In this document: positions 1 to 6,881 of the stretch, one piece after another
Layout of the letters: each line of letters begins with the position of its first letter
How positions within the stretch are numbered: position 1 is the stretch's first letter
Assembly (NCBI GenBank): GCA_964469525.1
Contig: CAYXYU010000007.1
Span: 43,670-107,669, forward strand
Reading direction: 5' to 3'
DNA length: 64,000 nucleotides
DNA from: JABDCD01 sp964469525
Lineage (GTDB): Bacteria > Pseudomonadota > Alphaproteobacteria > Rickettsiales > SXRF01
The notes under the pieces: model-generated
The model's database searches: none
Told to the model about the DNA's origin: nothing
What the model saw: only the letters and a program-made list of their open reading frames with translations
Made by a program: the position numbers and the translations under genes

Positions 1-1999
1 GGCGGCCTGCCTCATCGTAATTCTTCTGCTTATCCATCATGATAGCCAGGTTATAGCGGTAGGTGATGTTTTCGGGCGCCAGTTCGATGGCCCGCAGCAT
101 TTTGGCGGTAGCGCGATCCGTATCGCCTAATTTGTTATAAATAACAGCAAGCTGGGCAGGTATGGGGCTGAACATGGGATTGCGCGCTTCGAGCTTCAGC
201 AGCTGTTCGATGGCGGCTTCCGGAGCCTCGTCGGCGAGCAGCACCAGGAAATTATTGAGTCCGTCGCGGTGATCGGGGGCAACGGATAGTAACTTCGAGT
301 AATAAGGGCGCGCCCGCTCAATTTGCCCCACCCGGTGATAAAGCGTGGCCAGTCCGAACAGCGCGTGGGTATTTTTCGAGTCATTATCCAGGATCATCTT
401 GTAAATTTCGATGGCATGCTCGCTATGCCCGGCGGCGGCGGCCTCGTACGCCCGCTGCAGCTCGTAGTTGGCATCGAGCGCCGGCCGAGTCACCTGGATA
501 TCGATACCGAGCCCCTCATGACGGATGCTGGCGGCATTCTGACCGTCCTTGGTGAAGATATTGGGTACTTCCTTGACACGCGCGATGTCTACCGGCGTAT
601 CGGTTTTTTTATGTTTATCCGCATCGATATTGCCGGGAATCTTTTTGAGAATATCCTCCGTTTCGGGAGAAAGCTGCGGCTTGGGTTCGGTTGTTGCCGG
701 ATTGACAGCGTTAAGGGCTTCGGAGGCAGACGGCGCGGGGGGAGGTATGGTAGCAGGCGGACTTGCAGCTGGCGGCAGCGGCGTCCACTCCTCATTCGGT
801 GGCGCTGGCTGCGCCGGTGCGGACATATCCGCTGTCAGGGTGGTCGGCGGCGGTTCCACCAGCGGGGTCGGAACCACTGGATCTGTTTGGGCCGGAATGC
901 CGTGCGCGGTTTCGCTGACGGGGGCGGGAGGCGGGACTGCCTCAGGTGGCGGCGGGAGCACAACAGGTGCCGTGGTATCAGAAGGCGACCATCTGCGGAT
1001 GGCTTCCGGTGGCGGGAAGCCGGCGAGATCGGGGATGGGCGGCTCCACTTCCGCAACGGGTGGCAGCGCAGGCACCGGTATCGGTTCTGCAGGCGGTGCG
1101 GCGGCCGCGACTGGCGGAGGTGCCACAGGTACCGCTTCGACGACAGGCGGTTCGGTGGCCGGTGGCATTGCTGCAACCGGCCTGGCAGCAGCAGGTTGAG
1201 ATTTTTCCAGCGGCGATTCATCCAGCAGCGACCATTTCTTATCAATATCCTGCGGCTGATATCCGGCCTGCGGTTCTTCCGCGGGTGTCCAGCGCCGGAT
1301 GGCATCGGGTGGCGGCAACCCGCTTGTCGCGGCGGCCGGCGGTGATTCCATACCCAGGGAAGCAGGTGGGGGTAGGGCAGTGCTGGGAGCAGGGGCATCA
1401 ACATGATCGTGGCGGCTGTCGGCGCTGTCCTGCTTGCGCTTGCGGAGTTGCGGTACGTCATGTGACTCGAAGACCGGAGGCAGCGCTATCAATGCGGAGG
1501 AAGCTGGAGTATCGCTGCCCTGCGCCGGGGCGAGTTCGGCGAGCGCAGCCGGGGGCGGAACGGCGGGCGTTACCTCCGGCGGCTGCTTCAGCGAATAGAC
1601 TTTCTTGCGCTTGATCGTCAGCGGTGGCGACTCGTACAGGACCGTGGTGGTATTTAACACCGGATCTTCCGGTTTTTTCTCCTCTTCCTCTGCGGGCAGG
1701 TAATAACGGTATTCGGGTGCAGGGAGGGGATCGGTGGCAGCGACGAGCGGCGGCGGCAGAGCATAGGAGCCGCTGGCATACGCATCGGGCAGCATCAGGT
1801 CGGGTTCCCCGGCAGGTGCTTCCTCCGGCGAGGCGGTCTTTATTGCGCCCGGCGCTCCTATCTGGGCATACAGCCGCGCATAAGGATCATCAGCGTCATC
1901 TGGCTGGGCCAGCGCGACGGGGCTTGTAAGGGGGAAGGCAACCAGCGCGCATACGATGCGCAGCCAGAAAGCCACTGCTGTTTTCGGCGTCAATACCAT
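1..1999 (-). CDS. Secreted proline-rich protein with C-terminal TPR repeats (3' end cut by window edge)
   Basis: The frame is open from an ATG at 1999 down to base 1, giving 666 residues without a stop. The N-terminus reads as a signal peptide (hydrophobic run ending in a likely cleavage site after ALA, followed by QPDDADDP). Residues about 30-490 are a low-complexity Pro/Ala-rich linker. It contains two near copies of PPP(D/E)AIRRW(T/S)P, at about residues 229 and 329, exactly 100 residues apart. From about residue 500 helical TPR units follow (for example YELQRAYEAAAAGHSEHAIE and HALFGLATLYHRVGQIERA). The likely role is a periplasmic or envelope-associated scaffold; no family name is recognised. 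GTG at 2005 is an alternative start. Confidence 0.8.
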   Translation of the reverse strand, partial: MVLTPKTAVAFWLRIVCALVAFPLTSPVALAQPDDADDPYARLYAQIGAPGAIKTASPEEAPAGEPDLMLPDAYASGSYALPPPLVAATDPLPAPEYRYYLPAEEEEKKPEDPVLNTTTVLYESPPLTIKRKKVYSLKQPPEVTPAVPPPAALAELAPAQGSDTPASSALIALPPVFESHDVPQLRKRKQDSADSRHDHVDAPAPSTALPPPASLGMESPPAAATSGLPPPDAIRRWTPAEEPQAGYQPQDIDKKWSLLDESPLEKSQPAAARPVAAMPPATEPPVVEAVPVAPPPVAAAAPPAEPIPVPALPPVAEVEPPIPDLAGFPPPEAIRRWSPSDTTAPVVLPPPPEAVPPPAPVSETAHGIPAQTDPVVPTPLVEPPPTTLTADMSAPAQPAPPNEEWTPLPPAASPPATIPPPAPSASEALNAVNPATTEPKPQLSPETEDILKKIPGNIDADKHKKTDTPVDIARVKEVPNIFTKDGQNAASIRHEGLGIDIQVTRPALDANYELQRAYEAAAAGHSEHAIEIYKMILDNDSKNTHALFGLATLYHRVGQIERARPYYSKLLSVAPDHRDGLNNFLVLLADEAPEAAIEQLLKLEARNPMFSPIPAQLAVIYNKLGDTDRATAKMLRAIELAPENITYRYNLAIMMDKQKNYDEAGR

Positions 2000-2007
2000 C
2001 CGCACCC

Positions 2008-2036
2008 ATTATACCAGAACATGATATGGTGACCCA
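2008..2036 (-). promoter_or_regulatory. Possible promoter of the TPR gene with almost no leader
   Basis: On the minus strand a perfect TATAAT lies at 2013-2008, with a poor -35 match (TGGGTC) 17 bases upstream. Transcription would begin at about 2001, within a few bases of the ATG at 1999, so the mRNA may be leaderless. The strength of the -10 is seen directly; its use is inferred. Confidence 0.35.
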
Positions 2037-2152
2037 GCTTCTGTATCTACACTATAACTAGTCAGAACAAAACAGGTAAACATACGATAGCTGATGATTT
2101 TTGCGCGGCATGCAATTTGCATTACATCCGACATATTATGTTACGGAGAGAT

Positions 2153-2452
2153 ATGCGCTGTACTCACCTCATCGTCCTGGGCGTATGGCTGCCGGGTATG
2201 GCGCTGGCTCAGCCCCCTGTGCTGCCGCCGGTCAGCGCGCCCTATCATGGCGCTTCCCCCCCGATGATGGCATTGCCTCAGCCCCATCAGGCCAAGTTTT
2301 TTTCCCTTCGCCCGCAGGCACGTTCGCTCCCGGCCGGAAATGCTCCGGCGGAAACGGCGCCTCCCATTCCTGATGCCGCCCCGACACTCCCTTCGGATAT
2401 GACTGATGAGCAGGCGCGGCAGATACTCTCCATTTTCGCTGTCCAGGATTAG
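2153..2452 (+). CDS. Small secreted proline-rich protein, unknown function
   Basis: A 99-residue protein with an N-terminal signal peptide (MRCTHLIVLGVWLPGMALAQ) and then a Pro/Ala/Met-rich mature part with no recognisable domain. The ATG at 2153 is preferred because GGAGAG lies four bases upstream; in-frame ATGs at 2117 and 2138 would put extra charged residues before the signal sequence. The C-terminal DMTDEQARQILSIF looks like a short amphipathic helix. It ends 23 bases before pyrD and may be cotranscribed with it. The palindrome ATGCAATTTGCAT at 2110-2122 lies just upstream and could be an operator. Confidence 0.6.
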   Translation: MRCTHLIVLGVWLPGMALAQPPVLPPVSAPYHGASPPMMALPQPHQAKFFSLRPQARSLPAGNAPAETAPPIPDAAPTLPSDMTDEQARQILSIFAVQD

Positions 2453-2475
2453 GCCGCTATGTTACCAACGGCTTC

Positions 2476-3543
2476 ATGGCTGATTGGTTTCGCATAGCCC
2501 GTCCGTTACTGCATTGCCTGCCGCCGGAAGCGGTGCATGCGGCCGGGCTGGCGGCGTTACGGCGGGGGCTGTTGCGCTCTCCCGTTCCAGCACCCCCGCC
2601 TGAATTAACGCTGAACGTCTTCGACCTGACATTTCCGGGTCCGGTCGGTCTGGCGGCCGGGTTCGACAAGAACGCCGTCGCCATCGATGCGCTGCTGGCG
2701 CAGGGATTCGCCTTCGTCGAAGCGGGAACGGTAACGCCCCGACCGCAGCCCGGCAATCCCAGACCCCGCCTGTTCCGCCTCCGCGAAGACGAAGCGGTGA
2801 TCAACCGCCTGGGATTCAATAATCATGGACTGGAGCGGTTTGTGCAACATTTCAGGCGGCATGACCGCGCGCGCGGCATCGCCGGCGCTAATATCGGCAG
2901 GAACAAGGACAGTGCTGATGCGCTCGCCGATTACGTGGCGGGCCTGCAGGCAGTGTATCCATATGCTGATTACATCACGGTCAATATCTCTTCACCCAAT
3001 ACACCGGGTTTGCGGGATTTGCAGCGGAAGGAGGCATTGGCGCAGCTGCTGGCGGGATTAACACAGGCGCGCGGGAACTGCCGGAAGCAACATGCCCGGC
3101 ATGTGCCGTTGCTGCTGAAAGTCTCCCCTGATCTCGGCATGCAGGAGAAAGAGGACATCGCGGACCAGGTGAGCGCGCACCACATAGACGGGCTGATTAT
3201 CAGCAACACGACCGTATCTCGCCCTCCTTCGTTGCAAAGCCCCTGCCGCAGTGAGCAAGGGGGCTTGAGCGGGCGGCCGCTTTTCGCCTTGTCTACCGAA
3301 GCGCTGCGGGATTTTTATCGGCTGACCGGCGGCAAACTTCCCTTGATCGGCGTCGGCGGCGTTACTTCCGCCGAGGATGCCTATGCCAAGATCCGTGCCG
3401 GGGCGACGCTGGTCCAGCTTTATACGGCGCTGGTATATCGCGGCTTTGGGATAGTGCGGAACATCCATCGGGCGTTGCCTGATCTGCTGCGGCGCGATGG
3501 TTTTTCGCATGTCAGCGAGGCAGTCGGCACGGCGGCGCGTTAA
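2476..3543 (+). CDS. pyrD: Dihydroorotate dehydrogenase (quinone), class 2
   Basis: This enzyme oxidises dihydroorotate to orotate with a quinone as acceptor, the fourth step of pyrimidine synthesis, at the inner membrane. At 355 residues it has the usual length. The class 2 signatures are clear: an N-terminal helical membrane-binding stretch, the FMN/substrate loop GFDKNAVAIDALL, NRLGFNNHG, NIGRNKD, and NISSPNTPGL with the serine base that marks class 2 enzymes. The C-terminal phosphate-binding GVGGVTSAEDAY and GATLVQLYTAL close the barrel. It converges with the DUF2155 gene and the two reading frames overlap by four bases. Confidence 0.96.
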   Translation: MADWFRIARPLLHCLPPEAVHAAGLAALRRGLLRSPVPAPPPELTLNVFDLTFPGPVGLAAGFDKNAVAIDALLAQGFAFVEAGTVTPRPQPGNPRPRLFRLREDEAVINRLGFNNHGLERFVQHFRRHDRARGIAGANIGRNKDSADALADYVAGLQAVYPYADYITVNISSPNTPGLRDLQRKEALAQLLAGLTQARGNCRKQHARHVPLLLKVSPDLGMQEKEDIADQVSAHHIDGLIISNTTVSRPPSLQSPCRSEQGGLSGRPLFALSTEALRDFYRLTGGKLPLIGVGGVTSAEDAYAKIRAGATLVQLYTALVYRGFGIVRNIHRALPDLLRRDGFSHVSEAVGTAAR

Positions 3544-3980
3544 TCCCGCTTTGCCTCTTCCTCTTGCGTTTTGTCCGGTTCCTGGCAGGCCAGCACGGTT
3601 ACGTCATAGACCGGATGCTCGAGACCGGATAGGCCAGGGCTTGAGGAAAACATCCAGCCTAGGAAAATCCGACTGGGTGCTTCTCCCGGTCTCATCTCGG
3701 AGATTTCCAGCAATCCGGCATTCTCCGGCTGTTCCTCGGGGCTTGCTTTCCAGCAGCGATGCGAAATGATCTCCAGATTTCCGAAATGCACCACTGTTCC
3801 GACCAGCGCCTCGAACCGCGAGATCTTGCCGGTGACCTTGTTCAGCCCCTGCAGCTGGATGGCGGCATATTCCCGTCTGGCCTTGCCGTCAGCATCTTCC
3901 GGTGTCTTCTTCTCCGGCGCCGCCACGGCGAAGGCGGGAAGCAATCCTGCCAGCAGAGCGGCTGTAAAGATAACGCGCAT
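3540..3980 (-). CDS. DUF2155 domain-containing secreted protein
   Basis: A 146-residue protein with a signal peptide (ALLAGLLPAFAVAA) and a DUF2155-type core: LNKVTGKISRFEALVG, FGNLEIISHRCWK, IFLGWMFSSSPGLSGLEHPVYDVTVLAC. The family is nearly restricted to Alphaproteobacteria, is predicted periplasmic and has no assigned reaction. Its ATG overlaps the mlaD stop by one base, so the two are translationally coupled. This association with lipid transport and with the NDUFA12 gene nearby is common in the class. Confidence 0.85.
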   Translation of the reverse strand: MRVIFTAALLAGLLPAFAVAAPEKKTPEDADGKARREYAAIQLQGLNKVTGKISRFEALVGTVVHFGNLEIISHRCWKASPEEQPENAGLLEISEMRPGEAPSRIFLGWMFSSSPGLSGLEHPVYDVTVLACQEPDKTQEEEAKRD

Positions 3981-4474
3981 CAGGGCGTAGCGGGCGTACC
4001 GGGGGCGGCGGACTTATCCGTGCCGTCGATGCCGCCGCCGCTGAACATGAATTTGCCGATCATCTCTTCGAGATTGACTGCAGACTGGGTGAATTCGATA
4101 CGCCCGCCCTCGGCAAGCATGGCATCATCGCCGCCGGGCGTGATCTGGATGAACTTATCGCCGAGCAGCCCGCTGCTGACGATGGCGGCAGAGGAATCTC
4201 GCGGCAGCTTTGTGTCTTCGCTGATCTGCATGGCGATCACGGCGTCATACGTCTCGGGATCAAGCCCCAGGTCGGAGACGACGCCGACCTTGATGCCCCC
4301 AATCCGCACATCGCTTCCCAGCGAGATGCCGGAGGCATTGGTGAACTTGCCGCTGACCGTGTAGCCGTCCTTGCCGACGTCGATCTCGCTGCCTTCATAG
4401 GCGAAGACGAGAAATACCCCGGCGACGATCAGTACAACCGCGCCCATCAGTGTTTCGAGAACATTTTTCTGCAT
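3980..4474 (-). CDS. mlaD: Outer-membrane lipid asymmetry protein MlaD
   Basis: The periplasmic MCE-domain subunit of the Mla phospholipid transporter, anchored in the inner membrane. It has one N-terminal membrane helix (LMGAVVLIVAGVFLVFAY), then a single MCE domain (YTVSGKFTNASGISLGSDVRIGGIKVGVV ... SSGLLGDKFIQITPGG). Total length is 164 residues, typical of MlaD rather than multi-MCE proteins. mlaE and mlaF are not adjacent; mlaC lies alone about 51 kb away, so the system is dispersed. It forms an operon with the DUF2155 gene. Confidence 0.93.
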   Translation of the reverse strand: MQKNVLETLMGAVVLIVAGVFLVFAYEGSEIDVGKDGYTVSGKFTNASGISLGSDVRIGGIKVGVVSDLGLDPETYDAVIAMQISEDTKLPRDSSAAIVSSGLLGDKFIQITPGGDDAMLAEGGRIEFTQSAVNLEEMIGKFMFSGGGIDGTDKSAAPGTPATP

Positions 4475-4604
4475 GACGGTCCTTTACGCTGAAGGCAGAA
4501 TGACTTCCTGAAAGAAGGGAATAGCAAAAAACCATCCGTTTCGAAATAAAAAAAGCGCATGTGCCGGTATCGCAGGCAGCCTGCCGCGAGAAAAAGGATT
4601 CCCA

Positions 4605-5540
4605 TTGCCTCAAACAGCGATGTTCGATACGGTAAGGCTCATGCCCGCGCTGGATCTGTCCTTCCTGCCTTCCCTGCCGTTTTCCCCGGAGCATCCGTGG
4701 ATACGGCTGGTGCGGCCGAAACAATGGATCAAGAACGCCTTTGTCTTTGCGCCGCTGTTTTTTGCCCAGCAATTCGCCAGCCTGCAGGCCTGGGCCGTTA
4801 TCCTGCTGGCGGCGCTGTGTTTCATCTGTATTTCGAGCATCGTCTATATCGGCAACGATATTCACGATATCGAGGAAGACCGGCTGCATCCCGCCAAGAA
4901 GAACCGCCCGCTGGCCGCCGGCGCCATGACGCTGCGCCAGGCGATGATGCTGGCTGGCGGCTTTGCGCTTGCCGCGCTGCTTATCATGCTACTGCTGCCG
5001 TATGAGTGCGCCGTGATCGCCGTCGTCTATGTGCTGCTGAATGCCACCTATACGCTCTGGCTGAAGCACATGGCCATCATCGATGTCTTCTTCGTCGCCT
5101 CTTGTTACGTGCTGCGCGTGCTGATGGGGTGTTACGCGTTGCAGGTGACCATCTCGCCCTGGATCATCCTCGCTACTTTCCTGCTGGCGCTGTTTCTCGG
5201 TTTCGGCAAGCGCTACAACGAACTGGGACATGCCGATTACGCCAGCCAGAAGCTGAACCTTAAGCATTACAGCCGCCCGTTGCTCGACAAGCTGGTGACG
5301 ATTACCGGTGGCGCTTCGCTCATCACTTACGCTATCTATACGGCCGAGATGTCGCGCCTGCTGGGCGGGGTCGAGATCGTCTATACGGTGGTGTTCGTGG
5401 CGTTCGGCCTGTTTCGCTACCTGCAGTCGATCTATGTCTACGACCAGGGCGGCGAGCCGGAAAGCGTCATCCTGAAGGACAAGTGGCAGCTGGCCAACGG
5501 CGCGGCGTGGCTCGTTATGACGATGTGGATATTGTCGTAA
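4605..5540 (+). CDS. UbiA-family prenyltransferase, decaprenyl-phosphate phosphoribosyltransferase-like
   Basis: A polytopic membrane protein of about 311 residues. The opening RPKQWIKNAFVFAPLFFAQQ and the first Asp-rich motif NDIHDIEEDRLHPAKKNRPLAAG are characteristic of the DPPR-synthase branch of the UbiA superfamily, which moves phosphoribose from PRPP to a polyprenyl phosphate and feeds lipid-linked pentose synthesis. The second motif region is GFGKRYNELGH. The TTG at 4605 is favoured by AAGGA six bases upstream; ATGs at 4620 and 4641 are alternatives. It stands alone on the plus strand between mlaD and NDUFA12, which are usually closer in related genomes, so it may be inserted there. 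The exact acceptor lipid is inferred. Confidence 0.85.
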   Translation: MPQTAMFDTVRLMPALDLSFLPSLPFSPEHPWIRLVRPKQWIKNAFVFAPLFFAQQFASLQAWAVILLAALCFICISSIVYIGNDIHDIEEDRLHPAKKNRPLAAGAMTLRQAMMLAGGFALAALLIMLLLPYECAVIAVVYVLLNATYTLWLKHMAIIDVFFVASCYVLRVLMGCYALQVTISPWIILATFLLALFLGFGKRYNELGHADYASQKLNLKHYSRPLLDKLVTITGGASLITYAIYTAEMSRLLGGVEIVYTVVFVAFGLFRYLQSIYVYDQGGEPESVILKDKWQLANGAAWLVMTMWILS

Positions 5541-5575
5541 TCAGATAAATCTTGGCTTGCGGCCTGCGATTAATC

Positions 5576-5712
5576 TGGGGAATCAGGAATAAAAACGGCT
5601 TGGGCTGGCTCAAGTCGTTTTTATAATTTTTTTTCAAAAAATCCGCAGAGCCGCCTCAAGGATTTTTTGCCCTGATTCCCAAATCAAATCGCTGCGCAGC
5701 AAGATTTGATTT
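5576..5712. repeat. Intergenic inverted-repeat element
   Basis: Nested inverted repeats fill the gap between two convergent genes. The outer arms are TGGGGAATCAGG (5576-5587) and CCTGATTCCCAA (5671-5682). A second hairpin pairs AAATCAAATC (5681-5690) with GATTTGATTT (5703-5712). The GGGGAATC end resembles the ends of other repeats in the window (18687-18727, 30306-30398). Confidence 0.6.
5591..5634 (+). terminator. Rho-independent terminator after the UbiA-family gene
   Basis: Stem AAAACGGCTTG pairs with CAAGTCGTTTT (one G-U pair) around a GGCTGGCT loop and is followed by an interrupted run of T residues. An A-rich left flank could let it act on the minus strand too, for the NDUFA12 gene. 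Confidence 0.7.
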
Positions 5713-5718
5713 GAAGCA

Positions 5719-6072
5719 TCACGGCTTCCACGCCTCGTAATCCGAGGTTGCCGGATCGCGCTGGCCACCGCGCAGCAGGTGGCCGGGGGGAACGTAGGCA
5801 TGCGGCGTGCCGGTCAGATTCGGCAGCGGGGGTTTTTCCCACACGTGATGCGACACCGAGCGCCGGGTCGGCGGGAGGGGATGGGTGTAATGCAGCCAGC
5901 CGTGCCATTCGGGCGGTACCTTGCTCGGTTCAGCGAGGCCGTTATAGACCACCCAGCGTTTGCGCCTTGTGCTTTTGTGACCTCCGCGCCGCTCATAATA
6001 ACGGTTACCGAACTGGTCGGCGCCGACTTCCCGGCCAGCAAAAACGGTATAAAGGCGTGTCATCAGGCTCAT
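5719..6072 (-). CDS. NADH:ubiquinone oxidoreductase accessory subunit, NDUFA12 family
   Basis: A 117-residue protein matching the complex I 17.2-kDa accessory subunit. Key conserved stretches are VGADQFGNRYYE, RRKRWVVYNG, VPPEWHGWLHY and the C-terminal PHAYVPPGH followed by DYEAWKP. Such supernumerary subunits are shared by alphaproteobacterial and mitochondrial complex I. The ATG at 6072 has AAGGA seven bases upstream; the in-frame ATG at 6096 would encode that ribosome site inside the protein and is rejected. It lies at the complex I matrix/cytoplasmic arm by family knowledge. Confidence 0.92.
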   Translation of the reverse strand: MSLMTRLYTVFAGREVGADQFGNRYYERRGGHKSTRRKRWVVYNGLAEPSKVPPEWHGWLHYTHPLPPTRRSVSHHVWEKPPLPNLTGTPHAYVPPGHLLRGGQRDPATSDYEAWKP

Positions 6073-6128
6073 GAGGAATTCCTTATATTCAGGCAATTAT
6101 AGTGATCGGAGGACGATTGTCATCAAAT

Positions 6129-6180
6129 CTTCACGTGACTGTGAAGGCCTCTCTTATTAATTCTCATTAATTCCAATTAA
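6129..6180. promoter_or_regulatory. Palindrome plus helically phased ATTAA repeats
   Basis: The gap between the divergent NDUFA12 gene and the small gene at 6201 holds the inverted repeat CTTCAC-N6-GTGAAG (6129-6146). It is followed by three ATTAA blocks at exact 10-base spacing (6156, 6166, 6176). One helical turn per block would put them on one face of the DNA, which suggests a protein-binding site or a bend. No binding protein can be named. Confidence 0.4.
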
Positions 6181-6200
6181 TGAATCTATCAGGAGTCGCC

Positions 6201-6389
6201 ATGTCAAACACGAAACCGCCGGAAGGCGAATTCGAGGATGCTGAGCATTACCAGGGAGCGGCTGCTTCCCGTCCCGCCGAGCCATCCGAACAGGCCGAAG
6301 AAGTGCGTCGTTTCCGCGCCAGGATCTTTCGCCAGACCCATCATCCTGTTCCAGAAGGTCCCGCCGATAAGTTGCTCAGAAGCAGGTAA
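6201..6389 (+). CDS. Small hypothetical protein
   Basis: A 62-residue hydrophilic protein. AGGAG sits five bases before the ATG at 6201, so this start is preferred over 6180. The first half is rich in Glu/Ala/Pro; the second half is basic (EVRRFRARIFRQTHHPVP ... DKLLRSR). There is no signal peptide, membrane segment or known motif. It lies 42 bases ahead of the next gene, with which it is probably cotranscribed. Confidence 0.55.
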   Translation: MSNTKPPEGEFEDAEHYQGAAASRPAEPSEQAEEVRRFRARIFRQTHHPVPEGPADKLLRSR

Positions 6390-6431
6390 TGGCCGCCCCA
6401 TCTCCATCATTCATTTTTCAGGACAGACATC

Positions 6432-6875
6432 ATGGTAAAAAAACCACAAAAATCCAACAAGCCAACAAATCCCAGGCATTTTGCCACCACGCACGTGACG
6501 AAAGAGTTTCCCGAATTGACAGATCATGCACAACGCCTGATGTTAAAAAATTTACTGACGCTGGCCGCTGATCCCAGTAGTTCCGCGTTACCTGACATGC
6601 CAGATGCAAAACCGGTAACCCACAAGGAATTGATCAAGGCGCTGCTCGAGTTGCACAAGCAGAAAGCCATCGATCTTACTGCGCGCAGGATAGATGAGAC
6701 CGGATTTCTCAGTGATGCACATGCGCTGATTAAGGCGCAACGGGAAGAGGAGGCGCAAACAAAACGTGCCGCGCGTGAACATCGCCCGCGCAATAAGCCT
6801 TGGGCTGATTCCGGTATTCGGGAATATGCCTTGCGGGAATTATTTCCTTCCCGTTCGAATTTCGAACGGGAATAG
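6432..6875 (+). CDS. Hypothetical protein, helical and charged
   Basis: A 147-residue protein with no recognised family. It starts with a Lys/Asn-rich tail (MVKKPQKSNKPTNPRHF), followed by predicted helices (HKELIKALLELHKQKAIDL, DAHALIKAQREEEAQTKRAA). It is likely cytoplasmic. The last codons (PSRSNFERE) are encoded by a perfect 25-base palindrome that probably also acts as the end of transcription. The gene converges with rpoD and stops seven bases from it. Confidence 0.6.
   Translation: MVKKPQKSNKPTNPRHFATTHVTKEFPELTDHAQRLMLKNLLTLAADPSSSALPDMPDAKPVTHKELIKALLELHKQKAIDLTARRIDETGFLSDAHALIKAQREEEAQTKRAAREHRPRNKPWADSGIREYALRELFPSRSNFERE
6848..6872. terminator. Perfect 25-base palindrome at a convergent gene end
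   Basis: TTCCCGTTCGAA and TTCGAACGGGAA are exact inverted arms around one T. The element is inside the last codons of the plus-strand gene and nine bases from the rpoD stop. It lacks a clear T-run on either side, so an intrinsic terminator is only likely, not proven; an RNA-end-stabilising hairpin fits as well. Confidence 0.45.
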
Positions 6876-6881
6876 TTTCAA

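Noticed and set aside
323..1345. 340-residue Arg/Gly-rich plus-strand frame
   Set aside because: It is the complement of the proline-rich linker of the TPR protein; the biased composition is a by-product.
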